Source: Gemmatimonadota bacterium (lineage in GTDB: Bacteria; Gemmatimonadota; Gemmatimonadetes; Longimicrobiales; Gaopeijiaceae). From it: a stretch of 63,205 nt of DNA. Below the pieces are notes generated by a model. It was not told where the DNA came from. It searched no databases and saw only the letters and a program-made list of their open reading frames with translations. This document shows positions 63,161 to 63,205 of this stretch, piece after piece. Every line of letters starts with the position of its first letter. Within the stretch, counting starts at the first letter, position 1. A program made the position numbers and the translations under genes. The stretch covers positions 1-63,205 of the forward strand of contig JAJDXM010000023.1 of NCBI GenBank assembly GCA_022823225.1, given 5' to 3'.

Positions 63161-63205
63161 GAACCACCGGCGTGGCGGGCGGCGGCGGGGTGGGGTGGGG
63201 GGGCG

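Overview
The window is a very GC-rich, tightly packed bacterial chromosome segment made almost entirely of housekeeping genes. Genes repeatedly overlap by four bases (GTGA, ATGA or TTGA). No phage, plasmid or transposase gene was seen. The mixture (rpsO-pnp-M16 peptidase-dUTPase order, an archaeal/eukaryote-type ProRS, DUF4159/DUF4175 proteins, choice-of-anchor B and OPT proteins, many lipoproteins with LxxC boxes, GTG/TTG starts) suggests a Gram-negative, heterotrophic member of Gemmatimonadota or a nearby GC-rich phylum. That placement is inferred from gene content and codon use, not from a search.

Layout. 1-293 is a dispersed inverted-repeat element. 294-8139: rbfA-truB-ribF, rpsO, pnp, an M16 peptidase, and one reading frame fusing alanine dehydrogenase to dUTPase. 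8228-13732: the elongasome operon mreB-mreC-mreD-mrdA-rodA. 13811-22069: accD-folC, hisS, a small membrane protein, proS, lysA, guaA. 22131-24460 (minus): an OPT transporter and a small lipoprotein. 24536-24613: three phased palindromes in front of clpB. 27288-29851: a lipoprotein, an exported SUMF1-fold protein, a methylmalonyl-CoA epimerase-like gene (minus) and trxA. 30032-40703: a chain of six overlapping genes: rsmI, DUF4159, DUF4175, a helical-repeat protein, a protein whose relatives are misnamed asparagine synthetase B, and a JAMM-DinG helicase fusion. 41040-47221: small membrane protein, FAH-family hydrolase, membrane-anchored unknown, valS, Ig-like lipoprotein. 47211-52964: selA-gmhB, an A-type Fe-S carrier, an MBL hydrolase, purN-purH. 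Then tRNA-Ser(UGA), an M1-like peptidase, a beta-propeller protein, and an AAA ATPase that converges on a two-gene minus-strand unit: an MscS channel (start at or beyond the window edge) plus a 1024-residue protein with a degenerate P-loop.

How the genes work together. The first block links ribosome maturation, tRNA modification, flavin synthesis and RNA decay. The mre block builds the side wall. accD/folC/purN/purH/guaA/lysA supply lipids, folate, purines and lysine. hisS/proS/valS charge tRNAs. The DUF4159-DUF4175 chain looks like an uncharacterised envelope module.

Most notable: the ald-dut fusion with a possible internal start for free dUTPase; the JAMM-DinG fusion; a terminal-inverted-repeat family whose central hairpin shows compensatory changes, with a shorter TGTAAAG...TTACA motif partly nested in it; three operator-like palindromes 21 and 42 bp apart before clpB; and the MscS/degenerate-P-loop pair, the best candidate here for an undescribed system.
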